Shown here piece by piece: positions 50,156 to 59,007 of a DNA stretch of 64,000 bases. The DNA is from Hymenobacter psychrophilus (GTDB lineage: Bacteria; Bacteroidota; Bacteroidia; Cytophagales; Hymenobacteraceae), in assembly GCF_900107135.1 (NCBI RefSeq), contig NZ_FNOV01000005.1, positions 202,856 through 266,855 on the forward strand, in the 5' to 3' direction. Numbering within the stretch: the stretch's first letter is position 1; each line of letters starts with the position of its first letter. The position numbers and the translations under genes were made by a program. Below the pieces are notes generated by a model. The model saw only the letters and a list, made by a program, of their open reading frames with translations, had not been told where the DNA came from and ran no database searches.

Positions 50156-51343
50156 ATGTCTCAACTTCAGGCTTCCCCCATTTCTTTCGAGGATACGGCC
50201 GTTGCATTTGCCTCGCGCTCCAATGGCGAACTGCGTAAAATGTACGCGCTATTTGCGGCCATGAACAATGTTACGCTGGTAAAAACCGGCGGCGGGCTGA
50301 TGAAAATGGCGCTTAAGTGGCATCTGCCCGGCACTAAGTTTCTCATCAAGAAATCCATTTTCGAGCACTTTTGCGGGGGTGAAACCATCCAGGAATGTCT
50401 GCCCGTAATTGAGGAACTGGGCCGCTACAACATCGGCACCATCCTAGATTATTCGGTGGAAGGAGCGGGCAACGACCAGAGCTTCGATGCCACGACTACC
50501 GAAATTCTGGCTACTCTCGATTTGGCTCACCGCTCCCAACATGTTCCCTTCTCGGTTTTTAAGGTAACCGGCGTGGGCGAGGCCGCTATTCTGGAGAAAG
50601 TTCAGGCCGGCCAAAAGCTGAATGCCACTGAGCAGGCCAGCTTCGACAAAACGGTGCTGCGGGTGAATGCCATTTGTGCCCGGGCCCACCAGTATGGAGT
50701 GCGTGTGTTCATCGACGCCGAGGAAAGCTGGTTTCAGGATACCATCGACCAGCTGGCTTATCAGATGATGCGGCGCTATAACCACGAGTCGGCCATCGTC
50801 TGGAACACCTATCAACTCTACCGCCACGACCGGCTGGAGGCGCTCGAAGCTGCGGCCACCGAGGCCGCAGCCAATGGCTACCACATTGGGGCCAAGCTGG
50901 TCCGCGGCGCTTATATGGAGAAAGAAGCCCGTACCGCTACGGCCCAGAGCCGGCCTAATCCCATCAACCCCACCAAGCAGGCTACCGACAGCCTTTACGA
51001 CGAAGCCCTGGCTTTTTGCCTTCACCATGTAGAGCACATAAGCATGTGCGCCGGCACCCACAATGAGGCCAGTTCGCTGCTGCTTGTTCAGCTAATGCAA
51101 CGCCACGGCCTGCGCCCCAGCGACTCGCGCATATGGTTTGCCCAGTTGTATGGCATGAGCGACAACCTGAGCTACAACTTGGCCAATGCAGGTTACAACA
51201 CGGCCAAATACGTACCCTACGGCCCCGTAGAGGCCGTAATGCCCTACCTGCTACGCCGTGCCGACGAAAACACCGCCATTGCCGGCCAGACCAGTCGCGA
51301 ATTTCGCCTGATTCAGAAAGAGATGCGCCGCCGCAAACTATAG
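50156..51343 (+). CDS. Proline dehydrogenase
   Basis: A 395-residue monofunctional FAD-dependent proline dehydrogenase that oxidises proline to pyrroline-5-carboxylate and passes electrons to quinone. Seen: IGTILDYSVEGAGNDQSFD, VFIDAEESWFQDTIDQL, YHIGAKLVRGAYMEKEAR (typical KLVRGAY motif), SMCAGTHNEASSLL and FAQLYGMSDNLSY. The C-terminal RRADENTAIAGQTSREFRLI carries the Arg pair that binds the proline carboxylate. The separate P5C dehydrogenase is not in the window. The gene is solitary. Confidence 0.93.
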   Translation: MSQLQASPISFEDTAVAFASRSNGELRKMYALFAAMNNVTLVKTGGGLMKMALKWHLPGTKFLIKKSIFEHFCGGETIQECLPVIEELGRYNIGTILDYSVEGAGNDQSFDATTTEILATLDLAHRSQHVPFSVFKVTGVGEAAILEKVQAGQKLNATEQASFDKTVLRVNAICARAHQYGVRVFIDAEESWFQDTIDQLAYQMMRRYNHESAIVWNTYQLYRHDRLEALEAAATEAAANGYHIGAKLVRGAYMEKEARTATAQSRPNPINPTKQATDSLYDEALAFCLHHVEHISMCAGTHNEASSLLLVQLMQRHGLRPSDSRIWFAQLYGMSDNLSYNLANAGYNTAKYVPYGPVEAVMPYLLRRADENTAIAGQTSREFRLIQKEMRRRKL

Positions 51344-51399
51344 CGGTACGGCAGTTGCCGCCAATGGGCAAACGGCACAGTTTTGGTACAGGCAGGCTG

Positions 51400-51429
51400 T
51401 TTGCCCATCTGCAGGGCCGTATATCTTCA
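51400..51429 (+). promoter_or_regulatory. Putative promoter of the 51451 gene
   Basis: TTTG at 51400-51403, an 18-base spacer and TATCTTCA at 51422-51429, with the ATG 21 bases further on. It is one of the better promoter matches in the window. Confidence 0.45.
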
Positions 51430-51450
51430 TCATCTTCTCTTTCTCTCCTT

Positions 51451-51831
51451 ATGATTGGCCGAGTACGTAATCACCTCATTCGCTTTTCTCGCAACCAAGT
51501 TGGTACTACCAGCTACCTGAACCTGATTCAGGAAGCTGAATTGGGTCTTAACTTGGAAATCACGCACGAAAAGGCCCGGCTCAACGAAATCCTGACTGAA
51601 ATTTCGGAGCAGGAGTTTCAGGCCGGCCGGCCAATATTGAGTTGCCTGGTAAAGGTGAAGGGTTCAAAAGGCCAGGGCGATAATTTCTTTAAGCTATGCG
51701 AGCGGCTGGGTCTGGGCGAGTGGAGGGCCCTTAAGCAGCACGAAACTTTCCTGAAGGATCTACGGCAGCAGTGTCGGGATTTTTGGCAGGATGACACAAA
51801 TTTTGAAAAATTTGCGAAGCCTAAATCCTAG
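51451..51831 (+). CDS. Conserved hypothetical protein
   Basis: A 126-residue soluble protein with LNEILTEISEQEFQAGRPIL, SCLVKVKGSKGQGDNFFKLC and ERLGLGEWRALKQHETFLKD. The pattern 'E...GRP.LS.LV....G..G..FF.L...LG' recurs in uncharacterised bacterial proteins, sometimes next to defence or toxin genes; no such neighbour is present here. It has a plausible promoter of its own. I cannot assign a function. Confidence 0.65.
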   Translation: MIGRVRNHLIRFSRNQVGTTSYLNLIQEAELGLNLEITHEKARLNEILTEISEQEFQAGRPILSCLVKVKGSKGQGDNFFKLCERLGLGEWRALKQHETFLKDLRQQCRDFWQDDTNFEKFAKPKS

Positions 51832-52016
51832 CTCGAAAAGTTCTTTTTGAGGGTGTTAAGGCAGGATTTGGGAGAGTAAAAAGGTTGCGTACATCTTTTT
51901 GGCGCAACTTCGTTTTTGGGGCTGCGTTAAGAACCCCGAAACCTCCGTTACTCTCTTCCTTTCCACTGGAGGACGGAAATCACTCCTTATTTCCATCATC
52001 TTAAACATCCCTTCCC

Positions 52017-52712
52017 ATGAACAATGATTCGATGAACCGCGACAACAATCCCAACCACGACTTTAGCGCTACCCAGAAAGGTGCCGCCGCTGCGGGTTCG
52101 GTAGGTGCTGCTGTAGGTGCTGGTATTGATGCCACTCAGAATGCTGCCGGCGATGCTGCCCGTGCAGTAACCGGTGATAATACAACGTACGGTTCGGGTA
52201 ATAGCTACACGGCTGGTTCGTTCCGCGACCGTGACAGCGCCGAGCGTGCGTATCAGTCGCTCGCCTCGCGTGGCTACCATAAGGACGACGTGAACTTGGT
52301 GATGTCGGAAGATGCCCGTAAGCGTCACTTCGGCGACGATACCGTTGACACCGAACTCGGCGACAAAGCCATGGAAGGTGCTGGCGTAGGCTCGGCCATT
52401 GGTGGCACGGCTGGTGCTATCATCGGCGCTATTGCTGCCATTGGTACTTCGGTAGCTCTGCCCGGCTTAGGCTTGGTAATTGCCGGCCCTATTGCTGCTG
52501 CTTTGGCTGGTGCCGGTGCCGGTGGCCTGACGGGTGGCTTGGTAGGTGCCTTGGTAGGTTCGGGTATTCCCGAGGAGCACGCTGCTGAGTACGAAAGCGA
52601 CGTGAAAGACGGTAACATCGTAATGGGTGTACGTCCACGTAACGAAGAAGACGCTCGTTACTTCGAGGAGGAGTTCCGCCGCCACAATGGTGACAAAGTA
52701 CGCCGCTACTAA
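52017..52712 (+). CDS. General stress-type protein with glycine-rich hydrophobic core
   Basis: A 231-residue protein in three parts. An N-terminal disordered Asn/Asp/Ala-rich region runs to about residue 60. A short alpha/beta domain (about 62-100 and 180-225) carries the GsiB/17M-like pattern SFRDRDSAERAYQSLASRGY, KDDVNLVMSEDARK and KDGNIVMGVRPRNEEDAR. A central Gly/Ala-rich hydrophobic segment (about 118-180, GSAIGGTAGAIIGAIAAIG) resembles membrane-inserting glycine-zipper regions. This layout is common in Bacteroidota stress proteins of the DUF1269/general stress group. Its codon use is unusually rich in GGT, GCT and CGT, which suggests high expression. A strong terminator follows. Confidence 0.7.
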   Translation: MNNDSMNRDNNPNHDFSATQKGAAAAGSVGAAVGAGIDATQNAAGDAARAVTGDNTTYGSGNSYTAGSFRDRDSAERAYQSLASRGYHKDDVNLVMSEDARKRHFGDDTVDTELGDKAMEGAGVGSAIGGTAGAIIGAIAAIGTSVALPGLGLVIAGPIAAALAGAGAGGLTGGLVGALVGSGIPEEHAAEYESDVKDGNIVMGVRPRNEEDARYFEEEFRRHNGDKVRRY

Positions 52713-53025
52713 TTAGCTACGCCGTTGGCGTATTCGATTAAGTAAAAAGGTTCTTCCCTTATTGGGAAGAACCTTTTTTTGTAAACTGCTTATCAATAAA
52801 AGTACTTTTAGGACAGGTTTGGGCTCCTATTTGCTGAACCGTTATATTCACAGCCGTCAAGCCGGTTCAGGTTCCCGGCATTACGTAACAGGACAGCGGC
52901 CAATCAGTAGTCAACATCAGGCACTTATTTAACTACCCGGCACGTTATATAGTCGTGCCGGTTTACTTAGCAGCCGGCGGCTGACGGCCTCACCATTCGT
53001 TTTTCATTTCACCTTCTCCTGCTCC
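52713..53025. other. Non-coding stretch with terminator and small hairpin
   Basis: Apart from the terminator at 52744-52780, this gap contains the 8-bp hairpin CCGGCACG/CGTGCCGG at 52937-52961, 65 bases before the tail-specific protease start, and a run of AT-rich sequence. No open frame in it looks coding. Confidence 0.5.
52744..52780 (+). terminator. Intrinsic terminator of the stress-protein gene
   Basis: 15-bp stem AAAAAGGTTCTTCCC / GGGAAGAACCTTTTT with a five-base loop and a run of seven T. Confidence 0.88.
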
Positions 53026-55173
53026 ATGTCTGTACCCCGCATTAAAATAGGTCTTTACGTTTCGGTCCTGCTGGCCGTCTTCGTATTGGCTTCCTACAAG
53101 CTCTACCGGCGCAACGATACACAGCCCCTCCAGAAAGATGAGGTACTGATCAAGGCGATGGTGCAGGGTCTGTCGCAGGCACATTATCAGCCTGAACGCT
53201 TGGATGACGCTTTTTCCAAGCGTGTATTCGACCTTTATCTTAAGCGCCTTGATGGCAGCAAGAAGTTTCTGCTAGCCACCGATGTGCAGCAACTCCGCCA
53301 GTACCAGAGCGAAATTGATAACCAGATTATCCGTGGCACTCACGAATATCTCGACCTGAGCACCAAACTTATGGCCCAGCGTGTGAAGGACGTGCAGGGG
53401 ATCTATCGGGATATTCTGGCGAAGCCCTTCGATTTTACAGTATCCGAGTCGTTCGAGACAGAGGCCGATAAACTAAACTTTGCAACTACCCCGGCCGCCC
53501 AGCGCGAGGAGTGGCGCAAGTTTCTGAAGTACCAGACGATGGTGCGCCTCTCGGAAATAATGGACGAGCAGGCCAAAAAGAAGGACAAGCCTTTGGCTTC
53601 CACTAACGCTAAGCCTTCAGAAGCAACGGTATCAAGTCCGGTACTGAATGCCGAGCAGATGGAGGCGGAAGCCCGCAAGCGCGTGCTTAAGTACTTCAAC
53701 GACTACTTCCACGACCTGGAGCAGACCGAAGCGGCTGACCGGCTGGCTATGTATGCTAACGTAATTGCCAATACCTACGACCCACACACCGAGTACTTTG
53801 CCCCACGCCAGAAAGACGACTTTGATATTGCCATGACCGGCCGTTTCGAAGGCATTGGCGCCACGTTGCAGGAGAAGGATGGCAACATCAAGGTTAACGA
53901 CATCGTACCTGGCTCAGCTTCGTACCGCCAAGGCGAACTGAAGGCCGGCGACATTATTCTGCGCGTGGCTCAGGGTGCCGAAGAGCCCGTATCGGTTGAA
54001 GGTTGGCGCCTCGATAAGGCCATTACCCTGATCCGGGGCCGCAAGAACACCGAAGTGCGCCTGACAGTACGTAAACCCGACAACAGCACTAAAATTATCC
54101 CTATCGTTCGCGATGTGGTAGTGATTGAAGAAACTTATGCCCAGTCGGCCACCATCAACGACAATGGAAATAATCTGGGTTACATCAAGCTGCCCAACTT
54201 CTATGCTGACTTCAACGATAACGGCGGCCGCAGCTCCGCCGCCGATGTAAAGAAAGAACTGGAGAAACTGAAGGCCGAAAACGTGAAGGGCATCGTGCTC
54301 GACTTGCGCTTCAATGGTGGTGGCTCGCTGCAGGATGCCGTTGAAATGGCGGGCCTGTTCATCGATAGTGGTCCTGTTGTGCAAGTGCGTGGCAGCCAGG
54401 GCTCGGCCACTGTCCTCAACGACCGCGACCCAAGGGTGCAGTACAGCGGTCCGCTGATTGTACTAGTGAACAAGTATAGCGCCTCGGCTTCCGAAATTTT
54501 GGCGGCCGCTATTCAGGACTACAAGCGCGGCGTAATTATGGGTTCGGCCAGCACTTACGGCAAAGGTACCGTGCAGCGCATCATTGATCTGGACGATGCC
54601 CTGCCTGCTGAGTTCAATAGTATTAAGCCTTTCGGCTCGCTTAAACTCACCATCCAGAAGTTCTACCGCATTAATGGCGGTTCGACGCAGTTTAAGGGCG
54701 TTGTACCCGATATCATTCTGCCCGACGCATACAGCTACCTAGACCAAGGCGAAAAAAGCCAGGAATACGCGTTGAAGTGGGATGAGATTTCGCCCGCCCG
54801 CTACCGCCCGTGGGCCGGCAACCCGCCCATCGACAAATTGCGGCAGGCCAGTCTAGCCCGCGTGAACAGCAACGCCAGCTTCAAGCAGCTTTCCGACATG
54901 GTACAGCGCATGGTCAAGCGGAAGGATGACACCAAGGTGTCGCTACAGCTGGCCGGCTACCGGAGCGAGCAGCAACTGGCCAAAGCGGAAGCCGACAAGT
55001 ACGAGGCTATCCAGAATGCGGCTCAGCCTATGACTATTGCGCCCCTGGCCTTCGATCTGCGCCAGATCGGCGCCGATACGATTAAGGTGAACCGCGCCTC
55101 ACGCTTTGTGAAGCCGCTTACTAAGGATATTACGTTGCGCGAGGCCGTAGCTGTACTCCACGACGAAATTTAA
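53026..55173 (+). CDS. Carboxy-terminal processing (tail-specific) protease, S41 family
   Basis: A 715-residue Tsp/Prc-type protease. It has an N-terminal signal anchor (IGLYVSVLLAVFVLASYKLY), a helical domain (to about residue 255), a PDZ domain (FEGIGATLQEKDGNIKVNDI and LKAGDIILRVAQG) and the S41 core. The core shows GIVLDLRFNGGGSLQDAVEM, the nucleophile Ser487 in YSASASEILAAA and the general base Lys513 in YGKGTVQ. The C-terminal domain of Prc (DUF3340-like) follows. It degrades misfolded or tagged periplasmic proteins. Spacing from Ser to Lys is one residue longer than in E. coli Prc. A terminator closes the gene. Confidence 0.95.
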   Translation: MSVPRIKIGLYVSVLLAVFVLASYKLYRRNDTQPLQKDEVLIKAMVQGLSQAHYQPERLDDAFSKRVFDLYLKRLDGSKKFLLATDVQQLRQYQSEIDNQIIRGTHEYLDLSTKLMAQRVKDVQGIYRDILAKPFDFTVSESFETEADKLNFATTPAAQREEWRKFLKYQTMVRLSEIMDEQAKKKDKPLASTNAKPSEATVSSPVLNAEQMEAEARKRVLKYFNDYFHDLEQTEAADRLAMYANVIANTYDPHTEYFAPRQKDDFDIAMTGRFEGIGATLQEKDGNIKVNDIVPGSASYRQGELKAGDIILRVAQGAEEPVSVEGWRLDKAITLIRGRKNTEVRLTVRKPDNSTKIIPIVRDVVVIEETYAQSATINDNGNNLGYIKLPNFYADFNDNGGRSSAADVKKELEKLKAENVKGIVLDLRFNGGGSLQDAVEMAGLFIDSGPVVQVRGSQGSATVLNDRDPRVQYSGPLIVLVNKYSASASEILAAAIQDYKRGVIMGSASTYGKGTVQRIIDLDDALPAEFNSIKPFGSLKLTIQKFYRINGGSTQFKGVVPDIILPDAYSYLDQGEKSQEYALKWDEISPARYRPWAGNPPIDKLRQASLARVNSNASFKQLSDMVQRMVKRKDDTKVSLQLAGYRSEQQLAKAEADKYEAIQNAAQPMTIAPLAFDLRQIGADTIKVNRASRFVKPLTKDITLREAVAVLHDEI

Positions 55174-55201
55174 GCTGCTGGCCCCTACGTCGGCCAGTGT
55201 A

Positions 55202-55237
55202 CAAGCCTCCCGGACTCTGGTTCGGGAGGCTTTTTTG
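55202..55237 (+). terminator. Intrinsic terminator of the S41 protease gene
   Basis: Stem CAAGCCTCCCG / CGGGAGGCTTTTTTG with a ten-base loop and a run of six T. Confidence 0.88.
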
Positions 55238-55382
55238 TCCCCCTATTATTATGGCCACTCACCTTAGCAAATAATCCTTTTTAACCGTGTACTTTAATCA
55301 GCTTATCAACTCGTTTAAACAACTCATAAACAGCTAATTAATAACATAAATAGATTGTCAATATTTTTAGCAAATAAGAACT

Positions 55383-55390
55383 TATATTTG
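55383..55390 (+). promoter_or_regulatory. Putative -7 box in an AT-rich region
   Basis: TATATTTG fits TAnnTTTG exactly, 20 bases before the ATG at 55411. The preceding 120 bases are by far the most AT-rich stretch outside the 17-19 kb region. A TTG at 55355 is 25 bases upstream, longer than ideal. Confidence 0.4.
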
Positions 55391-55410
55391 TGTCTGATGG
55401 TTTACTAATC

Positions 55411-56451
55411 ATGACGACGACAGACATGGAGACTCCGATTATTCCCCTCGTGACCGAGGAGCAGAAGCAAGCCGAGGAAACCTGGCGTAAATCGATTCCG
55501 GCCCAGGTGTTTCTCAATTACTTCTTCGCCATCAACTACCACATTCAGGAGGCCGACAACGTCCAGGGTGGCCTGCGCCACCTCCCCTATTTCCGGGCGC
55601 ATCAGGCTGAGTTGGCCGAGGACGACATACAGGCTGTAACCAAGATGTTGCATGCTTGCTGGAGCACCGAGTATGCTTTGCGTGCCACGGCTGAACTGGG
55701 CGACGATGATTACTTGCGCAACGCCCTTCACTGGACCTTCCCGCAGGCTTACCACACTATTATGGCTGGTTTGCAGGCTTTCTTGTACACTACTGGCGTG
55801 CGCGGCAATAACCCCGCCCTCATTCGGCGCGAGGTAGGCCGGCTGGTGGTGCGCAACGCTTATCCGCGTCCCATCTCGTTCTATGCCGCTGGCGCCTACG
55901 GCGACTTCAGCATCCACCGCCTGCCGCTGGCCGGCTACAAGGCGGGCCTCCAGATTGCGGGCAAGGAAATAGACGCTCAGGCCCAGATTGGTCAGTTTCT
56001 GCGCACCACCCGCACCATTAAGGCCAAAGCCACGCGCCTGCAGGTGCAGGCTAACCCCAACACGGCCCTGCGCAGCCAGAAAACCGGCAAGGTGCTCGAT
56101 AAGTGGACACCCTCGCACTGGCAGCAGATTACTTGGCGCTTGGGCTACACCACGCTCTTCGACCTGTTGGGCCGTCTGCGCATCTCCCAAACCAGCCGCG
56201 AGATTGAGCGTTTTGTGGAGGCCGATATCGACTTCAGTCTGTTTCATGATTCGTTGCTGAACATTGTCAGCTACTTAAACGGCATTCACGAAACCTACGT
56301 GGCCAAGGCCTTGGGCTTGGAGCGTTACGAGCAGCTGGTAGCCGAGTTGCCCCGCCACCTGCAGAACTCGTTTGTTGAGGAACGCTTGCGCACCCGCGTA
56401 ACCCCCCAGCTCACCGACGACGAGACGCCAGTATTGCGCATGGCCGCTTAA
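55411..56451 (+). CDS. Conserved hypothetical protein (346 aa)
   Basis: A soluble, mostly helical 346-residue protein that I do not recognise. Visible blocks are SIPAQVFLNYFFAINYHIQE, LHACWSTEYALRATAELGDD, HTIMAGLQAFLYTTGVRGNN and IDFSLFHDSLLNIVSYLNGI. No signal or TM segment and no clear catalytic motif. The ATG at 55411 is preferred because the earlier GTG at 55390 lies inside a -7 promoter box. It is flanked by terminators on both sides and so is a single-gene unit. The helical, His/Tyr-rich character recalls HEPN- or AbiV-like proteins only vaguely. Confidence 0.6.
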   Translation: MTTTDMETPIIPLVTEEQKQAEETWRKSIPAQVFLNYFFAINYHIQEADNVQGGLRHLPYFRAHQAELAEDDIQAVTKMLHACWSTEYALRATAELGDDDYLRNALHWTFPQAYHTIMAGLQAFLYTTGVRGNNPALIRREVGRLVVRNAYPRPISFYAAGAYGDFSIHRLPLAGYKAGLQIAGKEIDAQAQIGQFLRTTRTIKAKATRLQVQANPNTALRSQKTGKVLDKWTPSHWQQITWRLGYTTLFDLLGRLRISQTSREIERFVEADIDFSLFHDSLLNIVSYLNGIHETYVAKALGLERYEQLVAELPRHLQNSFVEERLRTRVTPQLTDDETPVLRMAA

Positions 56452-56519
56452 GCTGCCATGCTAGGGCTGATTTCTGAACAGTTGCTTTCCCTTTGTACTT
56501 CCCCGACTCCATATATACC

Positions 56520-56550
56520 AAAGCGCCGGCCCATTGGGCCGGCGCTTTTT
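56520..56550 (+). terminator. Intrinsic terminator
   Basis: Stem AAAGCGCCGGCCC / GGGCCGGCGCTTTTT with a three- to five-base loop and T-run, about 70 bases after the stop of the 55411 gene. Confidence 0.88.
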
Positions 56551-56576
56551 GCGTTGGCCCAATCGATGCAACACTA

Positions 56577-56604
56577 GAGCTAATGGCTGTCAGCTAATAG
56601 CTCG
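56577..56604. repeat. AGCTAATGGCTGTCAGCTAATAGC repeat
   Basis: A short run of degenerate AGCTAAT/AGCTGTC units, the same family as the tandem repeat at 5935-5975 and the strings at 6098-6128 and 39490-39522. Confidence 0.55.
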
Positions 56605-56636
56605 GTGAAGGGTTAGGTTAGGCGAACAGGCTGCGC

Positions 56637-56644
56637 TATTTTTG
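56637..56644 (+). promoter_or_regulatory. Putative -7 box of lysS
   Basis: TATTTTTG fits TAnnTTTG exactly, 48 bases before the lysS ATG. No convincing -33 element. Confidence 0.35.
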
Positions 56645-56692
56645 CGGCTTGACTTCGCCCCGCTCCTTGCGGGGCCGCTACCCCCTCGTCCT

Positions 56693-58249
56693 ATGCAGCA
56701 CCTCAGCGAACAGGAGATTATCCGGCGCAATAAACTAACAGAGCTTCAGCAGCTCGGCATCGAGCCCTACCCTTCGGAGCTGTTCGATGTGAGCTTCTAC
56801 GCCCAGGAAATTCTCGACAACTACCACGTCGAGCTCAACAACTTTCAGGAGGTGAGCCTAGCGGGCCGGCTCATGTCGATGCGAGTGAAGGGCAAGGCCT
56901 CGTTTGCCGAGCTGCAGGATGCTTCGGGCCGCATTCAGCTCTACATCAACCGCGACGAAATCTGCCCCGGCGAAGACAAGGAGCTATACAACACGGTGTT
57001 CAAGAAGCTACTCGACCTGGGCGACTTCATTGGCGTAACCGGCCGGGTGTTTAAAACGATGGTGGGCGAAACCTCCGTGCACGTAACGGGCCTGACGGTG
57101 CTTAGCAAAGCCCTGCGGCCCTTGCCGGTAGTAAAAGAGCGCACCGACGAGGCCACGGGCGAGAAAATTACCTACGATGCCTTCACCGACCCCGAGCAGC
57201 GCTACCGCCAGCGCTACGTTGATCTGGTGGTGAACCCGCATGTACGCGAGGCATTCATCAAGCGTACCCAGTTGGTGCAGGCCATGCGTAACTACCTCAA
57301 CGACAAAGGCTACCTGGAGGTAGAGACCCCGATTCTGCAGCCGCTGTATGGCGGTGCGGCGGCCCGACCCTTCAAAACGCACCACAACACGCTGGACATG
57401 ACGCTGTACCTGCGCATTGCCAACGAGCTGTATCTCAAGCGCTTGATTGTGGGCGGATTCGATGGTGTGTACGAGTTCAGCAAAGACTTCCGCAACGAGG
57501 GCATGAGCCGGTTCCATAACCCCGAGTTCACCCAGATGGAGCTGTATGTAGCCTACAAAGACTACTACTGGATGATGGATTTGGTGGAGGAAATGGTAGA
57601 GCGCGTGGCCATGGCGCTGCACGGCAAAACTGAGGTACAGGTGGGCAGTAACCTCATCAACTTCCAGCGCCCCTGGAAACGCTATACCATGGCCGAATCC
57701 ATCGAGCACTTCACCGGCTTCAACATTGAAGGCAAGAGCGAGGAGGAACTGCGCGCCGCCGCTAAAGACCTGAAAGTAGGCCTCGACCCAAGCATGGGCA
57801 AAGCCAAAATCATCGACGAGATTTTCGGTGAGCACGTGGAGCCCAAACTCATCCAACCCACGTTCATCACCGATTACCCGGTAGAAATGTCGCCGCTGGC
57901 CAAGAAGCACCGCAGCAAGCCGGGGCTGGTGGAGCGGTTCGAAGCCATCTGCAACGGCAAGGAAATCTGCAACGCCTTCTCCGAGCTCAACGACCCCATC
58001 GACCAGCGCGCCCGTTTCGAGGAGCAGCTGGAGCTGGGCAAGCGCGGCGACACTGAGGCCATGGTCCTCGACGAGGACTTCCTGCGGGCCCTGGAGTACG
58101 GCATGCCACCCACGGCCGGCCTAGGCATCGGCATCGACCGGTTGAGCATGATCATGACCAACTCTAATTCTATCCAGGATGTACTCTTCTTCCCGCAAAT
58201 GAAGCCAGAGTACACGAAGTCGGAAAACGCCCCGCATCCCGAGCAATAA
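56693..58249 (+). CDS. lysS: Lysine--tRNA ligase (class II)
   Basis: The 518-residue enzyme charges tRNA-Lys. It has an N-terminal OB-fold anticodon-binding domain ([32 protein letters not shown]) and a class II catalytic core with motif 1 ([20 protein letters not shown]), motif 2 ([20 protein letters not shown]) and motif 3 ([13 protein letters not shown]). An insertion of about 60 residues after motif 2 ([18 protein letters not shown]) is normal for bacterial LysRS. The ATG at 56693 ([15 protein letters not shown]) is the family-like start; the frame is open to 56642. Intact. Confidence 0.96.
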   Translation: MQHLSEQEIIRRNKLTELQQLGIEPYPSELFDVSFYAQEILDNYHVELNNFQEVSLAGRLMSMRVKGKASFAELQDASGRIQLYINRDEICPGEDKELYNTVFKKLLDLGDFIGVTGRVFKTMVGETSVHVTGLTVLSKALRPLPVVKERTDEATGEKITYDAFTDPEQRYRQRYVDLVVNPHVREAFIKRTQLVQAMRNYLNDKGYLEVETPILQPLYGGAAARPFKTHHNTLDMTLYLRIANELYLKRLIVGGFDGVYEFSKDFRNEGMSRFHNPEFTQMELYVAYKDYYWMMDLVEEMVERVAMALHGKTEVQVGSNLINFQRPWKRYTMAESIEHFTGFNIEGKSEEELRAAAKDLKVGLDPSMGKAKIIDEIFGEHVEPKLIQPTFITDYPVEMSPLAKKHRSKPGLVERFEAICNGKEICNAFSELNDPIDQRARFEEQLELGKRGDTEAMVLDEDFLRALEYGMPPTAGLGIGIDRLSMIMTNSNSIQDVLFFPQMKPEYTKSENAPHPEQ

Positions 58250-58576
58250 GCAGTAAGCGAGCGAGTAGGGCAGGCGGTACAATGCCTGCCCTGCTCGCTC
58301 GGTCACACCAAGCGGCATATAAAGAAGAAAGCCTCCCGCCGATAAGAACGAGAGGCTTTCTTTATTTGCAAACCGCCCACCATTCAAGGCAGGGCCATAA
58401 AAGAAATGTGCGATGGGCAACAATTAATTTTGCTGTCAGGCTATTTAACCAGATTCTGACAGAAGCTTAACGGCCGGCAATTTTACTGAAACGGCTTCTC
58501 CACCTCTCTTTCAGGCGGCTTGTATGTTTATTTACGGCGACGATGCGCACAGGGTTACAGCAACTGAAAAAATAAT
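58250..58576. other. Non-coding stretch with two hairpins after lysS
   Basis: The first hairpin (58256-58299) pairs GCGAGCGAGTAGGGCAGGC with GCCTGCCCTGCTCGCTC. The second (58321-58365) pairs ATAAAGAAGAAAGCCTC with GAGGCTTTCTTTAT and has a U-rich end, so it is the likely lysS terminator. The remaining 210 bases up to the YtxH gene are AT-rich without a recognisable feature. Confidence 0.6.
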
Positions 58577-58873
58577 TTATATGTCGGTGCTAGGACCATT
58601 CGGTTGGTTCATGGAACTGAGTAGGTCGTCGGCAGCCGTACGGTCGGCATTCTGCTGACCGGAACTGACAGGAGCCTTCCCGGTGAAGGAATCCAGACGG
58701 GCCTTACCCTCTTTCAGTAGCTTCGCCAAATCTTTGTTGAGTTTGCCAGCCGACTCTTTAATATCGGCGCGAGCTTCGTCGCCGGTTTCGGGGGCCAGCA
58801 GCAGGCCGGCCACGATACCGGCCGTAGCGCCGGCCAGCAACGAGAAGATTACTTTGCCTTTCGTGTCTTGCAT
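58577..58873 (-). CDS. YtxH domain-containing protein
   Basis: A 98-residue protein with one hydrophobic N-terminal helix, GKVIFSLLAGATAGIVAGLL, followed by LAPETGDEARADIKESAGKL: this is the YtxH (gas-vesicle-like/general stress) pattern. The rest is a charged helix and a disordered tail. It is probably membrane-associated and stress-induced, as in other bacteria. A terminator at 58956-58988 separates it from the second YtxH gene upstream, so each has its own transcript. Confidence 0.85.
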   Translation of the reverse strand: MQDTKGKVIFSLLAGATAGIVAGLLLAPETGDEARADIKESAGKLNKDLAKLLKEGKARLDSFTGKAPVSSGQQNADRTAADDLLSSMNQPNGPSTDI

Positions 58874-58955
58874 GGGAAGAAGGTATAGCGTGGGGTGGCA
58901 GCCATTGCGGCCGGCCTGTTTTTATAACGCGGCAGCGGCCGGCGGGTTTACACAA

Positions 58956-58988
58956 AAAGCCCCCGTCTTTCAAAAAGACGGGGGCTTT
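58956..58988. terminator. Intrinsic terminator between the YtxH genes
   Basis: Perfect 15-bp stem AAAGCCCCCGTCTTT / AAAGACGGGGGCTTT with a three-base loop. It lies 20 bases downstream of the YtxH-CsbD gene on the minus strand. Confidence 0.85.
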
Positions 58989-59007
58989 GGTTGCGGTAAA
59001 GCGCGAC

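Noticed and set aside
55390..55410. GTG start for the 55411 gene
   Set aside because: It lies in an exact -7 promoter box, so it would not be in the mRNA.
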